A stretch of 64,000 nucleotides of DNA from CALGKJ01 sp049322695 (GTDB taxonomy: Bacteria; Bacillota; Clostridia; Lutisporales; Lutisporaceae): assembly GCA_049322695.1 (NCBI GenBank), contig JBMORW010000027.1:1-64000 (forward strand). The letters run 5' to 3'. Each line of letters opens with the position of its first letter. The first letter of the stretch is position 1. The notes beneath the pieces were generated by a model that saw only the letters and a program-made list of their open reading frames with translations, was not told the origin of the DNA and did no database searches. A program made the translations under genes and the position numbers. Of the stretch, positions 42,063 to 51,060 are shown piece after piece.

Positions 42063-43496
42063 CTATTGCCGCGGAATCAATATTATCTGACCGGGTATTA
42101 TTAAGTTTGGATTCTTCAGATGGTTAAGCTCCAGAATCGAATCAATAGTAACATTATGTGCTTCTGCTATTCTCCAGAGCACATCTCCGTTTTTTACCGT
42201 GTACTCTATAGGTGCAGCTTTTATTGTTACCTTTATAGGGTTTATATCAAGCATTACATTGACAGCCGAATACCCATCCTGGTTTCCGTTTCTATAGCCC
42301 CAGTAGCCCTTGGTATCAACAGTCTTTCTAAACAGCAGCTCAGCCCCTTCTCCCTTTTCATCATAGCAATAGCTTCTTATTTCAGTTACAGATTCATTAT
42401 CGACCAGGTTGTACATTACAAATTGCTTTACCTGATTATAGCCGCTGAACACCCCGGTATTGGCTATCGGACCTTCAACGGCATAATATTCATAACCGTT
42501 GGTAATATCCTTTGAAGAGCTGATAGTGAACTCCTTTGTTGTTACATTAAGCTGGTCTCCAGGCTCAATAAAATGTAAAATAACATCCTTCATTGCAGTC
42601 TGCTCATATCTTTCATCCTTTACTGCCTTGCTTATATCAACAATAGTTACTCCGCCTTTTCCTACAACCTCTACTATATTTGTGCTTCCCGAATATAACA
42701 TTGCTGTATCCTCATCAACACCAAAGCCTAAGGAATACTTATCTTTATATTGATATGCCGCAACTATCAATCTTCCCAATCTTGCTCTTGTATCAAAATG
42801 CTGATCAATTATACCAAATTCGAAGAAGCCAAGTCCTGGTTCAACATATACGGGACCGCTTAACTGTGAATTTTCATCCTCATATGTATCTGTAAAACCC
42901 TTATTGAGAGCTCCAAGGCTAGTTCCGCCCGCTATCATGGGATTACTCATAATTGCAGCTCCGGCACTTGTACCTCCAATTACTCCGCCATTTTGGTAAA
43001 GCTCCCTGATTGCATCCAGTACCACAGTGTTTGTGCCGTCTGTGTTAAGAAGTGATTTTGTAATTCTGGTCTGATCTCCTCCGACAAACCATATTCCTGT
43101 CAAGCCCTTAACCTGCTCTGCCACTTCAAGTTTTTTAGAGTTTTCGATCCATGTAGATTCATCCACATCCTTGGTTTTTGAATCATCTCTCACAGCTATA
43201 GGAAGTATAACTATGTTTTCTTCAGCAACTCCATAGCCAATCAAATCGGCTTTAAAATTATTGGAGCTCTTAAGATTCGAGCTTGCAGCAGGTATTATCC
43301 CAATTCTAGCATTTTCTGTTCCACCGGAAAGCTCAATAAACTTATTATAGATTTCCGCATTTGTACTTGCCAGTGCTCCTCCGACAATCAGCAAAGCACC
43401 TTTCGCGTTTGTTTGATCAGATGCTGCATATGCATTAATTATCAGGGACAGCATCAACACCAATACCAATAAAAGTGAAAGCAGTTTTCTTTTCAT
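42063..43496 (-). CDS. Secreted cyanophycinase-family peptidase with LysM
   Basis: 477 aa. Signal peptide (residues 1-25, cleavage after AYA), peptidase family S51 body with nucleophile Ser177 in GGTSAGA and DQHFDTRARLGR, and a C-terminal LysM (IEYTVKNGDVLWRIAEAHNV start, about 431-476) that should hold it to the cell wall. Cyanophycinases cut the beta-Asp-Arg storage polymer; extracellular forms are known in anaerobes. Divergent from a sigma-54 activator and close to a transporter and amidohydrolase, which together suggest use of released dipeptides. Confidence 0.82.
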   Translation of the reverse strand: MKRKLLSLLLVLVLMLSLIINAYAASDQTNAKGALLIVGGALASTNAEIYNKFIELSGGTENARIGIIPAASSNLKSSNNFKADLIGYGVAEENIVILPIAVRDDSKTKDVDESTWIENSKKLEVAEQVKGLTGIWFVGGDQTRITKSLLNTDGTNTVVLDAIRELYQNGGVIGGTSAGAAIMSNPMIAGGTSLGALNKGFTDTYEDENSQLSGPVYVEPGLGFFEFGIIDQHFDTRARLGRLIVAAYQYKDKYSLGFGVDEDTAMLYSGSTNIVEVVGKGGVTIVDISKAVKDERYEQTAMKDVILHFIEPGDQLNVTTKEFTISSSKDITNGYEYYAVEGPIANTGVFSGYNQVKQFVMYNLVDNESVTEIRSYCYDEKGEGAELLFRKTVDTKGYWGYRNGNQDGYSAVNVMLDINPIKVTIKAAPIEYTVKNGDVLWRIAEAHNVTIDSILELNHLKNPNLIIPGQIILIPRQ

Positions 43497-43568
43497 TTTG
43501 TATCCCCCTTTATTTTTAAAATTGAATCATAAAACTAATAAGCAAGAACCATGCCTAATTATGGAATA

Positions 43569-43598
43569 TTGTAAATCTTTAATCAATATTGGTATAAT
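43569..43598 (+). promoter_or_regulatory. Promoter of the sigma-54 activator
   Basis: TTGTAA, 18-base spacer, TATAAT (43593-43598), about 75 bases before the ATG. Confidence 0.6.
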
Positions 43599-43674
43599 TA
43601 TAGTATCCATTAAACAGCAATACTGAGCTGTCCTATACTGTCTCTCATAACAGAACCAGGAAGGATGCATAATC

Positions 43675-45720
43675 ATGATAAAAAATAAAAGCATTGCACT
43701 AATAACCGGCACTGAGGCAACCAGGCTTGAGCTGTCAAAGCAGTTGGAATCCTTACTCTTTGACTATGTTGATATTGTCAGCTATGCATCAGATATGGGA
43801 ATAAAGCAAACTATCAGCAATGACCTTGTAGTGATATCCTCCAAGCTTATTATTGATGAAGTAATGCCCCATATAGACCCAAAGTGTCCAATTATTCTGG
43901 CAAGAAGAGCCTTAAATATTTCCAATATAGACAGACTTTTTTCCATACCTGAGACAACAACAGCCTTACTTGTCAATGACACTCCCGAAACCTCTATGGA
44001 AGTTACAAGGCTGATTAAAGAGCTTGGTATGAGCCATATTAATCTCATACCATACTATCCGGGATGCCGCATTACCGCCAAACCGTCCCTGGCTATAACA
44101 CCCGGTGAGACAATGTACGTACCTGACTTTATCGAAGAAATTATTGACATCGGACCGAGAATAATAGACCTCACAACTATTGTAGAGATATTGGAAAAGC
44201 TCAGCATACTTGATGAAAAAGCTCATTTTGTCTCGGCAAAGTATATGGAAACCATAATAAAGCTTGGGAGACAGCTTTATAAGTCAATAGGAGAGTCAAC
44301 CAAAATCAATGACTATCTTGTCAGAGTTCTCAATCAGGTAAACGACGGAATAATGGCCTTCAACAATGATGGAAAAATATCGGTGTTCAACCAGAAATGC
44401 GAAGAGATTTTCAAGCTGCGCCATACCTATGCCCTCGGTAAAAATATTTCACATATAATCAAGGATAAGGATATGCTTCACTTTTTGCATAACAAGGAGC
44501 TTAAGGATGATCAGCTTTTTAAGATAAATAGTGAAGATATAGTTATAAACAAGTTTACGGTAGACAAGCTTGACTCTATAGTATGTACCCTGAAAAATAC
44601 AAAGGAAATGGCAGAAATGGAAAACCGTTTGAGAAAAAATCTTATTAAAAAGGGGCATATCGGAAAATACAGGTTCACTGATATTATTGGAAGCTCAAAG
44701 GTCATGCTGGCTGCCATAAATACCGCAAGAAAGATATCCAAAGCAGACCTGAGCATACTTATACATGGAGAAAGCGGTACGGGCAAAGAACTTTTCGCCA
44801 GTGCAATACATAATGAATCCGAAAGAAACTCCGGTCCTTTTCTGGCAGTCAACTTCAGTGCTTTATCCGAAGATCTTGTTGAAAGCGAGCTGTTTGGATA
44901 CGAGGAAGGTGCCTTTACGGGAGCAAAAAAGGGCGGCAAAACAGGTCTGTTTGAACAGGCCAATAACGGAACTATTTTTCTGGATGAGATAGGAGACACC
45001 TCCATGAAAATTCAGGCCAGGCTGCTGCGTGTTCTTCAGGAAAAAGAGATCATGAGGGTGGGCGGAACAGAAATAATCCCCATAAACGTCAGAGTAATAG
45101 CTGCGACAAACAAAAATCTGTTGAAAATGTGTGAGGAAGGCAGGTTCCGGTCGGACCTATACTATAGACTCAAAAGGCTATATCTGAACACCCCTCCTCT
45201 TAGAGACAGAAAGGATGATATAGAGGATCTTGTATATCATTTCGCTGCAAAAAATCACAAAAAAAGCATGAAAATATCCAATGAGGCTATGGATACTCTT
45301 AAAGCATACGATTGGCCGGGAAATGTCCGGGAACTGGAAAGCACTATAGAATATATGATTGCCGTATGTGATGAAGAAATTATCACCTCCGAGCATCTGC
45401 CTCAAGATTTTACCATAAATAGAAAAGACCGTGAACACAGTTATGATGATTGCTTGCTTCAGAAGCTCAGCTGCAAAGGAATTGTTGACGAGTTCATATT
45501 TATTCTGAGGACAGTACACAATCACAACATGCAGGGCAAAAGCATCGGAAGAAAAGCTATTTCAGAGCTTTCCTCAGAGGAGTTTGTATATTTATCGGAG
45601 GAACAAATAAGGACCAGGACTAATACTTTATCAGAATTGGGCCTGTTAGTTAAATCAAAAGGAAGATCGGGAATGCATATTACAATAAAAGGTATAAACC
45701 TTATAAAGAATATCAGATAG
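43675..45720 (+). CDS. Sigma-54-dependent transcriptional activator
   Basis: 681 aa. PrpR_N-like sensor (1-180), PAS domain (about 215-310), AAA+ core with Walker A GESGTGKE (365-372) and the sigma-54 contact GAFTGA (412-417). The C terminus is not a Fis-type HTH but a winged-helix-like region (AISELSSEEFVYLSEEQI; LGLLVKSKGRSGMH). Divergent from the cyanophycinase gene and followed by a gene with a -24/-12 promoter, its likely target. Confidence 0.92.
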   Translation: MIKNKSIALITGTEATRLELSKQLESLLFDYVDIVSYASDMGIKQTISNDLVVISSKLIIDEVMPHIDPKCPIILARRALNISNIDRLFSIPETTTALLVNDTPETSMEVTRLIKELGMSHINLIPYYPGCRITAKPSLAITPGETMYVPDFIEEIIDIGPRIIDLTTIVEILEKLSILDEKAHFVSAKYMETIIKLGRQLYKSIGESTKINDYLVRVLNQVNDGIMAFNNDGKISVFNQKCEEIFKLRHTYALGKNISHIIKDKDMLHFLHNKELKDDQLFKINSEDIVINKFTVDKLDSIVCTLKNTKEMAEMENRLRKNLIKKGHIGKYRFTDIIGSSKVMLAAINTARKISKADLSILIHGESGTGKELFASAIHNESERNSGPFLAVNFSALSEDLVESELFGYEEGAFTGAKKGGKTGLFEQANNGTIFLDEIGDTSMKIQARLLRVLQEKEIMRVGGTEIIPINVRVIAATNKNLLKMCEEGRFRSDLYYRLKRLYLNTPPLRDRKDDIEDLVYHFAAKNHKKSMKISNEAMDTLKAYDWPGNVRELESTIEYMIAVCDEEIITSEHLPQDFTINRKDREHSYDDCLLQKLSCKGIVDEFIFILRTVHNHNMQGKSIGRKAISELSSEEFVYLSEEQIRTRTNTLSELGLLVKSKGRSGMHITIKGINLIKNIR

Positions 45721-45725
45721 CTTTT

Positions 45726-45766
45726 ATGGGTTTTAATGGTTATTTATATCAACCATTAAAACCCAT
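45726..45766 (+). terminator. Long inverted repeat: terminator or enhancer site
   Basis: Perfect 16-bp arms ATGGGTTTTAATGGTT / AACCATTAAAACCCAT with a 9-base loop, directly after the activator stop and followed by TTTTT. Probably a terminator; it also lies about 105 bases upstream of the -24/-12 promoter, the range for activator binding. Confidence 0.7.
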
Positions 45767-45868
45767 TTTTAACATATTAATCTTCTCCATAATTGATTCA
45801 GGTAAATCTCTATTTTGCTAAGCTGTATATTTATTTGGCAAAATTGAGGTTTTAATACAAAAAAATGT

Positions 45869-45884
45869 TTGGCATGATACTTGC
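45869..45884 (+). promoter_or_regulatory. Sigma-54 (-24/-12) promoter
   Basis: TTGGCATGATACTTGC: GG at 45871-45872 and GC at 45883-45884 with the exact 10-base gap of sigma-54 promoters, 40 bases before the transporter ATG. Confidence 0.88.
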
Positions 45885-45923
45885 TCTATAAAAAAGCACA
45901 AAACAAAAAGGGGGAATCACTTA

Positions 45924-47591
45924 ATGACAACTAAACAGCAAAAGGCATGGAGAATGCCGGATACCTACGTAATTATTTTCTTTGTAGTTTTATTAGCTGC
46001 TCTCTTAACTTATGTTATTCCTTTAGGTAATTTCGATGTGTTCTACAGAGCATTGGACGCCAACGGAAATGAGATTGCTTCGGTAATCGACGGTGAAGTT
46101 GTAACCTTCCAGGCAAACGGTGTGAATTATACCATTGATGCTTCAGGCGACAAAACAGTAGTCTCCAAAGAAGGTGCTGAAGAGCCAATCGGAAGCATGA
46201 ATAAGAACAAGGCAAAATCTATTGAAGCTGCAGATGATAACGGTAATCTGGTATTTACGGCTGTACAGGAGCTTGGAAAATACAATTCCACAGGAGAAAC
46301 AAAGGGAATCAAAGTATTTGAAAAATGGGGAGATATGGGCTTCCTGAACTTTGCTTTTGAAGGTCTTGTAAAGGGCGACAAGTGGGGAACTTCTGTAGGC
46401 GTTATTGCTTTTATACTTATAGTTGGAGGCTCTTTTGGAATAATTCTTAAAACAGGTGCCTTTGAAGCAGGAGTATTCTCCTTGATAAAAAAATTCAGAA
46501 ATGCCGACTTGTTACTGATACCTGCATTATTCCTCGCATTCTCCGCAGGTGGAGCAGTATTTGGAATGGGCGAGGAAGCAATTCCTTTTGCTATGATTGT
46601 TGTTCCAATAATGGTAGCAATGGGCTATGATGCTATAGTAGGCATAATGATTACTTACGGTGCAACACAAATAGGCTTTGCTACATCAGCAATAAATCCA
46701 TTCAGCGTAGCAATTGCTCAGAGCATATCAGGCCTTGCAGTTGGCTCCGGCTCAGGCTACAGATGGATTATGTGGGCTGTGTTCACACTTTTCGGCATTG
46801 GCTTCACTATGTGGTATGGCAGAAGAATCAAAAAGAACCCTCAAATATCAGTTGCATATGAATCTGATGAATATTTCAGAAATGACTTTAAAGAAGTCAA
46901 TATGCAAAAAATAGAGTTCAAGCTTGGTCATAGTCTTATTCTTATTTATATCCTGCTGGCTATAGTATGGATTATGTGGGGAATCAAGGTCCATGGATAT
47001 TACCTGCCTGAAATAGCTACCATATTCTTTACAATAGGTCTTCTTTCAGGTATAACAGCTGTAATATTCAAGCTCAATGATATGACAGTAAACGGAATAG
47101 CATCCTCTTTCAGAAACGGTGCTACAGACCTTGTGGGTGCTGCTCTAGTAGTAGGTCTTGCACAAGGTATCATTCTGGTACTTGGTGATTCTTCACCTGG
47201 CAGCAGCTCAGTACTCAATACAATACTCAGCGGTATGGCCAATGTACTGAATGGTCTTCCTACTGCTCTATCTGCTTGGTTTATGTATATATTCCAGTCC
47301 TGCTTCAACTTCTTCGTTGTATCAGGTTCAGGCCAGGCTGCAGTAACTATGCCTTTAATGGCTCCTTTAGCTCAGCTTATAGGTGTCAGCAAGCAAGTTG
47401 CTGTATTGGCTTTCCAGCTTGGCGACGGATTAACAAACCTTATCGTTCCAACTTCAGGCTGCTTGATGGGTGTACTTGGTGTTGCTAAGCTTGACTGGGC
47501 TAAATGGGCTAAGTTCCAGATAAAGCTTCAAGGCTTATTGTTCTTGCTGGGTTCAGTATTTGTTATATTGGCAGTTATTATCGGCTTCTAG
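45924..47591 (+). CDS. YfcC-family transporter
   Basis: 555 aa membrane protein with about a dozen helices (first VIIFFVVLLAALLTYVIPLG; others after residue 155). The family's GMGEEAIPF and VSGSGQAAVTMPLMAPLAQ motifs are present. Between helices 1 and 2 lies a loop of about 100 residues, probably extracytoplasmic. YfcC proteins belong with arginine/ornithine antiporter-like and dicarboxylate carriers. Sigma-54 control and the downstream amidohydrolase suggest import of a peptide or amino-acid derivative. Confidence 0.85.
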   Translation: MTTKQQKAWRMPDTYVIIFFVVLLAALLTYVIPLGNFDVFYRALDANGNEIASVIDGEVVTFQANGVNYTIDASGDKTVVSKEGAEEPIGSMNKNKAKSIEAADDNGNLVFTAVQELGKYNSTGETKGIKVFEKWGDMGFLNFAFEGLVKGDKWGTSVGVIAFILIVGGSFGIILKTGAFEAGVFSLIKKFRNADLLLIPALFLAFSAGGAVFGMGEEAIPFAMIVVPIMVAMGYDAIVGIMITYGATQIGFATSAINPFSVAIAQSISGLAVGSGSGYRWIMWAVFTLFGIGFTMWYGRRIKKNPQISVAYESDEYFRNDFKEVNMQKIEFKLGHSLILIYILLAIVWIMWGIKVHGYYLPEIATIFFTIGLLSGITAVIFKLNDMTVNGIASSFRNGATDLVGAALVVGLAQGIILVLGDSSPGSSSVLNTILSGMANVLNGLPTALSAWFMYIFQSCFNFFVVSGSGQAAVTMPLMAPLAQLIGVSKQVAVLAFQLGDGLTNLIVPTSGCLMGVLGVAKLDWAKWAKFQIKLQGLLFLLGSVFVILAVIIGF

Positions 47592-47603
47592 TCTCATGAA
47601 AAT

Positions 47604-47631
47604 AAAAAGGCAGGCTCGGACCTGCCTTTTT
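47604..47631 (+). terminator. Terminator or attenuator between transporter and amidohydrolase
   Basis: AAAAAGGCAGG / CCTGCCTTTTT stem. It may reduce read-through into the next gene rather than end the operon, since no promoter is obvious after it. Confidence 0.75.
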
Positions 47632-47675
47632 AATACAATCATAAGCTACTCTTCTCTATTACTCAGGAGGTTAAT

Positions 47676-48836
47676 ATGAAGGATATAATCATCAAACAAG
47701 TAGAAGCCTTAAGAAGCAGCTTAGTCGATATCAGTGATTTTATATGTTCCAATCCTGAGCTGGGAAACAGTGAGTTTCAAGCCATGAACAAGCTGATTTC
47801 CTTTCTAAAGGCGAATGATTTCAAAGTAGAGACAAACATAGTCAACAAACCCACTGCCTTCAAAGCAACATTTGACAGCCTGATACCGGGACCATGCATA
47901 GCCTATCTATGTGAATATGATGCTCTGCCGGAAATAGGTCATGGCTGCGGCCACAACATGATAGGTACAATGAGCTGCGGTGCAGCCGCAGCATTGAGTA
48001 AAGTGCTGAAGGAAATCGGGGGTCGAATAGTAGTTCTTGGTACGCCTGCAGAAGAAACAGACGGCGCAAAGGTTGATATGGCAGCAGGCGGAGTGTTTTC
48101 TGATGTGGATGTGGCAATGATACTTCACCCTGAGGACCACACCTATGAAAGCGGTGCTTCTCTTGCCATGGATGCCATACAGTTTGAATTCAAGGGACGG
48201 GCAAGCCATGCTGCCTCTGCTCCTCATGAAGGTATAAACGCTCTTGATGCCGTTATCATGACCTTCAATGGTATAAATGCATTAAGACAGCATGTTAGAT
48301 CTGATGTAAGGATACACGGCATTATTAAAGAAGGCGGTAAAGCAGCCAACATAGTACCTGACCGAGCTATAGCTCAGTTCTACGTAAGAGCAGGAAAGAA
48401 AAAATACCTAAAGGAAGTAGCTGAAAAGGTGAAAAAAATCGCTGAAGGCGCTTCAATTATGACAGGCGCTTCACTGGAAATATCAAATTATGAAATTTCC
48501 TATGATGATATGAATACCAATAAAACACTTTCCAATGCTTTCAACGAAAATTTGAGATATATCGGAGTAACTGATATACATCCCCAAAGATCAAGCTTCG
48601 GATCCATTGATATGGGAAACGTTAGCAACGTAGTGCCTGCGATACATCCGTATATTGGTATATCCGATACATCACTTGTTGCTCATACACCTGAGTTCAG
48701 AGATGCCACTCTTACTGAAATAGCCCATGAGGCTCTTGTCAAAGGAGCATGTGCTTTGGCTTTGACAGGCTATGATGTTATAGCAAATAAAGTACTGCTG
48801 GATAAAATCAAAAAGGAATTCGAAGAAAATCTATAA
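47676..48836 (+). CDS. M20-family amidohydrolase / peptidase
   Basis: 386 aa, RBS CAGGAGG. M20 metal site pattern: CEYDALPEIGHGCGHNM, GTPAEETDG, and HTPEFRDAT near the end; dimerisation domain in the middle (GRASHAASAPHEGINALDA, quoted block typical of AbgB-like enzymes). Likely cuts an amide bond of a small substrate brought in by the adjacent transporter. Confidence 0.88.
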   Translation: MKDIIIKQVEALRSSLVDISDFICSNPELGNSEFQAMNKLISFLKANDFKVETNIVNKPTAFKATFDSLIPGPCIAYLCEYDALPEIGHGCGHNMIGTMSCGAAAALSKVLKEIGGRIVVLGTPAEETDGAKVDMAAGGVFSDVDVAMILHPEDHTYESGASLAMDAIQFEFKGRASHAASAPHEGINALDAVIMTFNGINALRQHVRSDVRIHGIIKEGGKAANIVPDRAIAQFYVRAGKKKYLKEVAEKVKKIAEGASIMTGASLEISNYEISYDDMNTNKTLSNAFNENLRYIGVTDIHPQRSSFGSIDMGNVSNVVPAIHPYIGISDTSLVAHTPEFRDATLTEIAHEALVKGACALALTGYDVIANKVLLDKIKKEFEENL

Positions 48837-48845
48837 TCATACAGA

Positions 48846-48869
48846 AGCATCCCCAGAGGGTGCTTTTTA
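48846..48869 (+). terminator. Terminator after the amidohydrolase
   Basis: AAGCATCCCC-AGA-GGGTGCTT stem followed by TTT. Confidence 0.65.
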
Positions 48870-48965
48870 TTTGCTTCATAACTTGTTGCACCAGTATATT
48901 TAATGATACAATCTATATAGGAGTTTTCTCCCTACTTATAAAAATTAGTTTGGCAGGTGAATGAT

Positions 48966-49637
48966 TTGAGAATAATGATAGTTGATGATGAGCCGGCAAT
49001 AGTTGATTTGATAAAAATCAATCTTGAGCTAGAAGGCTTTGAAACCATAGCTTGTTATAATGGAAACGATGCTATAAAATCTGCGCAAATACACATTCCT
49101 GATTTAATCTTTCTTGACATAATGCTGCCTGACATCAGCGGCTTTGATGTGTGCAGGTCCTTGCAGAAGCTCAATATTCCAATCATTATGCTTACAGCGA
49201 AAAATGATATTAAGGACAAGCTGACTGGGCTTGAGCTTGGGGCGGATGACTATATAACAAAGCCCTTTGACAGCCGGGAGCTAATAGCCAGAGCCAGAAC
49301 AGTATTAAGGCGCTCTGATAAATACAGCGCAAAGGATGACTGCATGCTGACTGTAGGTCCAATTACTATCAATACCCAGGAGCGCCTGGTATATATAGAC
49401 AATGAAGAAGTGATACTCACACCGAAGGAATTTGACCTTCTCATACTTTTCTGTGAAAACCAGAGAAAGGTTTTCTCCAGGGAAAACATACTGGAGCTGG
49501 TGTGGGATTTTGAGTTCATAGGTGACAGCCGAACTGTTGACATGCATGTTCAGAGACTTCGTAAAAAGCTTGGCAAGTACAACTTTTTCATTAAAACTGT
49601 CTTTGGAATAGGCTATAAGTTTGAGGTACAGCTATGA
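48966..49637 (+). CDS. OmpR-family response regulator
   Basis: 223 aa; TTG 48966 has AGGTGA upstream and gives the usual RIMIVDDE start (GTG at 48957 is less likely). Receiver domain with phospho-acceptor in LIFLDIMLPD and Lys near KPFDSRELIARA; C-terminal winged helix (VILTPKEFDLLILFCEN). Cognate kinase gene overlaps its end by 4 bases. Confidence 0.9.
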   Translation: MRIMIVDDEPAIVDLIKINLELEGFETIACYNGNDAIKSAQIHIPDLIFLDIMLPDISGFDVCRSLQKLNIPIIMLTAKNDIKDKLTGLELGADDYITKPFDSRELIARARTVLRRSDKYSAKDDCMLTVGPITINTQERLVYIDNEEVILTPKEFDLLILFCENQRKVFSRENILELVWDFEFIGDSRTVDMHVQRLRKKLGKYNFFIKTVFGIGYKFEVQL

Positions 49638-51037
49638 AGCTCAAATACAAGATAATTGCTCTGAATGTCAGCACACTGATAATTATGCTTGTAATACTCG
49701 GTGCAATAGTTCTTGAAATAACCGACGAGTATAATCTGCAGACTGTACTGAACTATATGAAGAGTCAGGGCGACTATGCCACCACATTTATCGAGCAGTA
49801 TATAGGCAGTAGGAATACCAATATATTCGATACGCCCAAAACCATGGAAAGAAGTGCCGCTTTTCTTGCAGGAACCTTGAAAAAAACTGCAAAATGCCGC
49901 GTACAGATATACTCTGGTGCAAAAATACTGGGTGATTCCGAAGATTCAGTTGAAACAAACTCTCCCATGCTTGAGGTTGTGAACAGCGCTCTTAGCGGAC
50001 AAAGCGCTTACTTCATATCAGATGAAGGTCCGAGGATGTTCTATTATGCGTCCCCTATTGTGCTTGAAGATAAGTATACTTATGCAGTAAGCTTCGAGTA
50101 TGATTTGAGCCAAATAGATATAATGGGCAGCAGGATCAAACAGATACTGGTGCTGATAACAATTTTGTCAACCTTGATAATCGTAATCATAAGTACCATT
50201 ATATCCAATAGAATCACATATCCGGTCAAGGAACTAAGCTCTGCTACAAAGCAGTTTTCAAAGGGTGATTTTGAGACGCGGTCTGAGGTCACCTCCAATG
50301 ATGAGGTTGGTGAGCTTTCCAAAACCTTCAACTCCATGGCAGACAACATTCAGGAAATGATAAACAAGCTAAACTACGAGAAAGAAAAGCAAAAATACTT
50401 TTTTGATAACTTCACCCACGAAATAAGAACTCCCTTGACTACCATAATAGGATACTCTGAGCTTTTATGGAAAACAGATGATGAAGAAGTCCGTGATAAA
50501 AGCTTGTTTCATATTACCTCTGAAGGAAAGCGGATGCTTAAAATGATAGAGAGGCTTCTGGAGCTTTCCAAGCTAAAGAATTTCAGCTTTGAGCTAAATA
50601 AGACGGAAACAGATCTCAAATCTCTCATAGAGGATGTTTGCGACTCTATGCAGTATAAGGCAAAAAGGTATAATATTAAGTTCAACCTAAAGCTGGAAAA
50701 CATCAAATATATGGTAGATCCCGATCTTTTCAGGCAGGTTGTCATCAATCTCATTGACAACAGTATAAAGTACAGCAAATCTCCAAACATTGACATAGCA
50801 TTAAAAAAATCAAAAAAGATTCACCTTACAATTACAGACCATGGCTGTGGTATGGATCCGCTTGTTTTAGAGAGTATATTCGAACCATACTACAAAATAG
50901 AAAAATCCCGTAACAGCTCAATTGAAGGCTGGGGGCTGGGATTGTCCATTGTTAAGGAGATTGTATCCAAGCATGAGGGTACCATTGAAATTCACAGCTA
51001 CCCAAGCAGAGGTACAAAAGTGGAAATCACAATATAA
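49634..51037 (+). CDS. Sensor histidine kinase
   Basis: 467 aa. Two membrane helices (about 8-28 and 170-190) enclose an extracytoplasmic sensor; HAMP follows (ISNRITYPVKELSSATKQF), then HisKA with the phosphorylated His in FTHEIRTPLTT, and HATPase boxes N (VIINLIDNSIKYS) and G (GWGLGLSIVKEI). Partner of the preceding regulator. Confidence 0.92.
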   Translation: MKLKYKIIALNVSTLIIMLVILGAIVLEITDEYNLQTVLNYMKSQGDYATTFIEQYIGSRNTNIFDTPKTMERSAAFLAGTLKKTAKCRVQIYSGAKILGDSEDSVETNSPMLEVVNSALSGQSAYFISDEGPRMFYYASPIVLEDKYTYAVSFEYDLSQIDIMGSRIKQILVLITILSTLIIVIISTIISNRITYPVKELSSATKQFSKGDFETRSEVTSNDEVGELSKTFNSMADNIQEMINKLNYEKEKQKYFFDNFTHEIRTPLTTIIGYSELLWKTDDEEVRDKSLFHITSEGKRMLKMIERLLELSKLKNFSFELNKTETDLKSLIEDVCDSMQYKAKRYNIKFNLKLENIKYMVDPDLFRQVVINLIDNSIKYSKSPNIDIALKKSKKIHLTITDHGCGMDPLVLESIFEPYYKIEKSRNSSIEGWGLGLSIVKEIVSKHEGTIEIHSYPSRGTKVEITI

Positions 51038-51060
51038 CTTTCTGTAACCGGAGGATTTAT

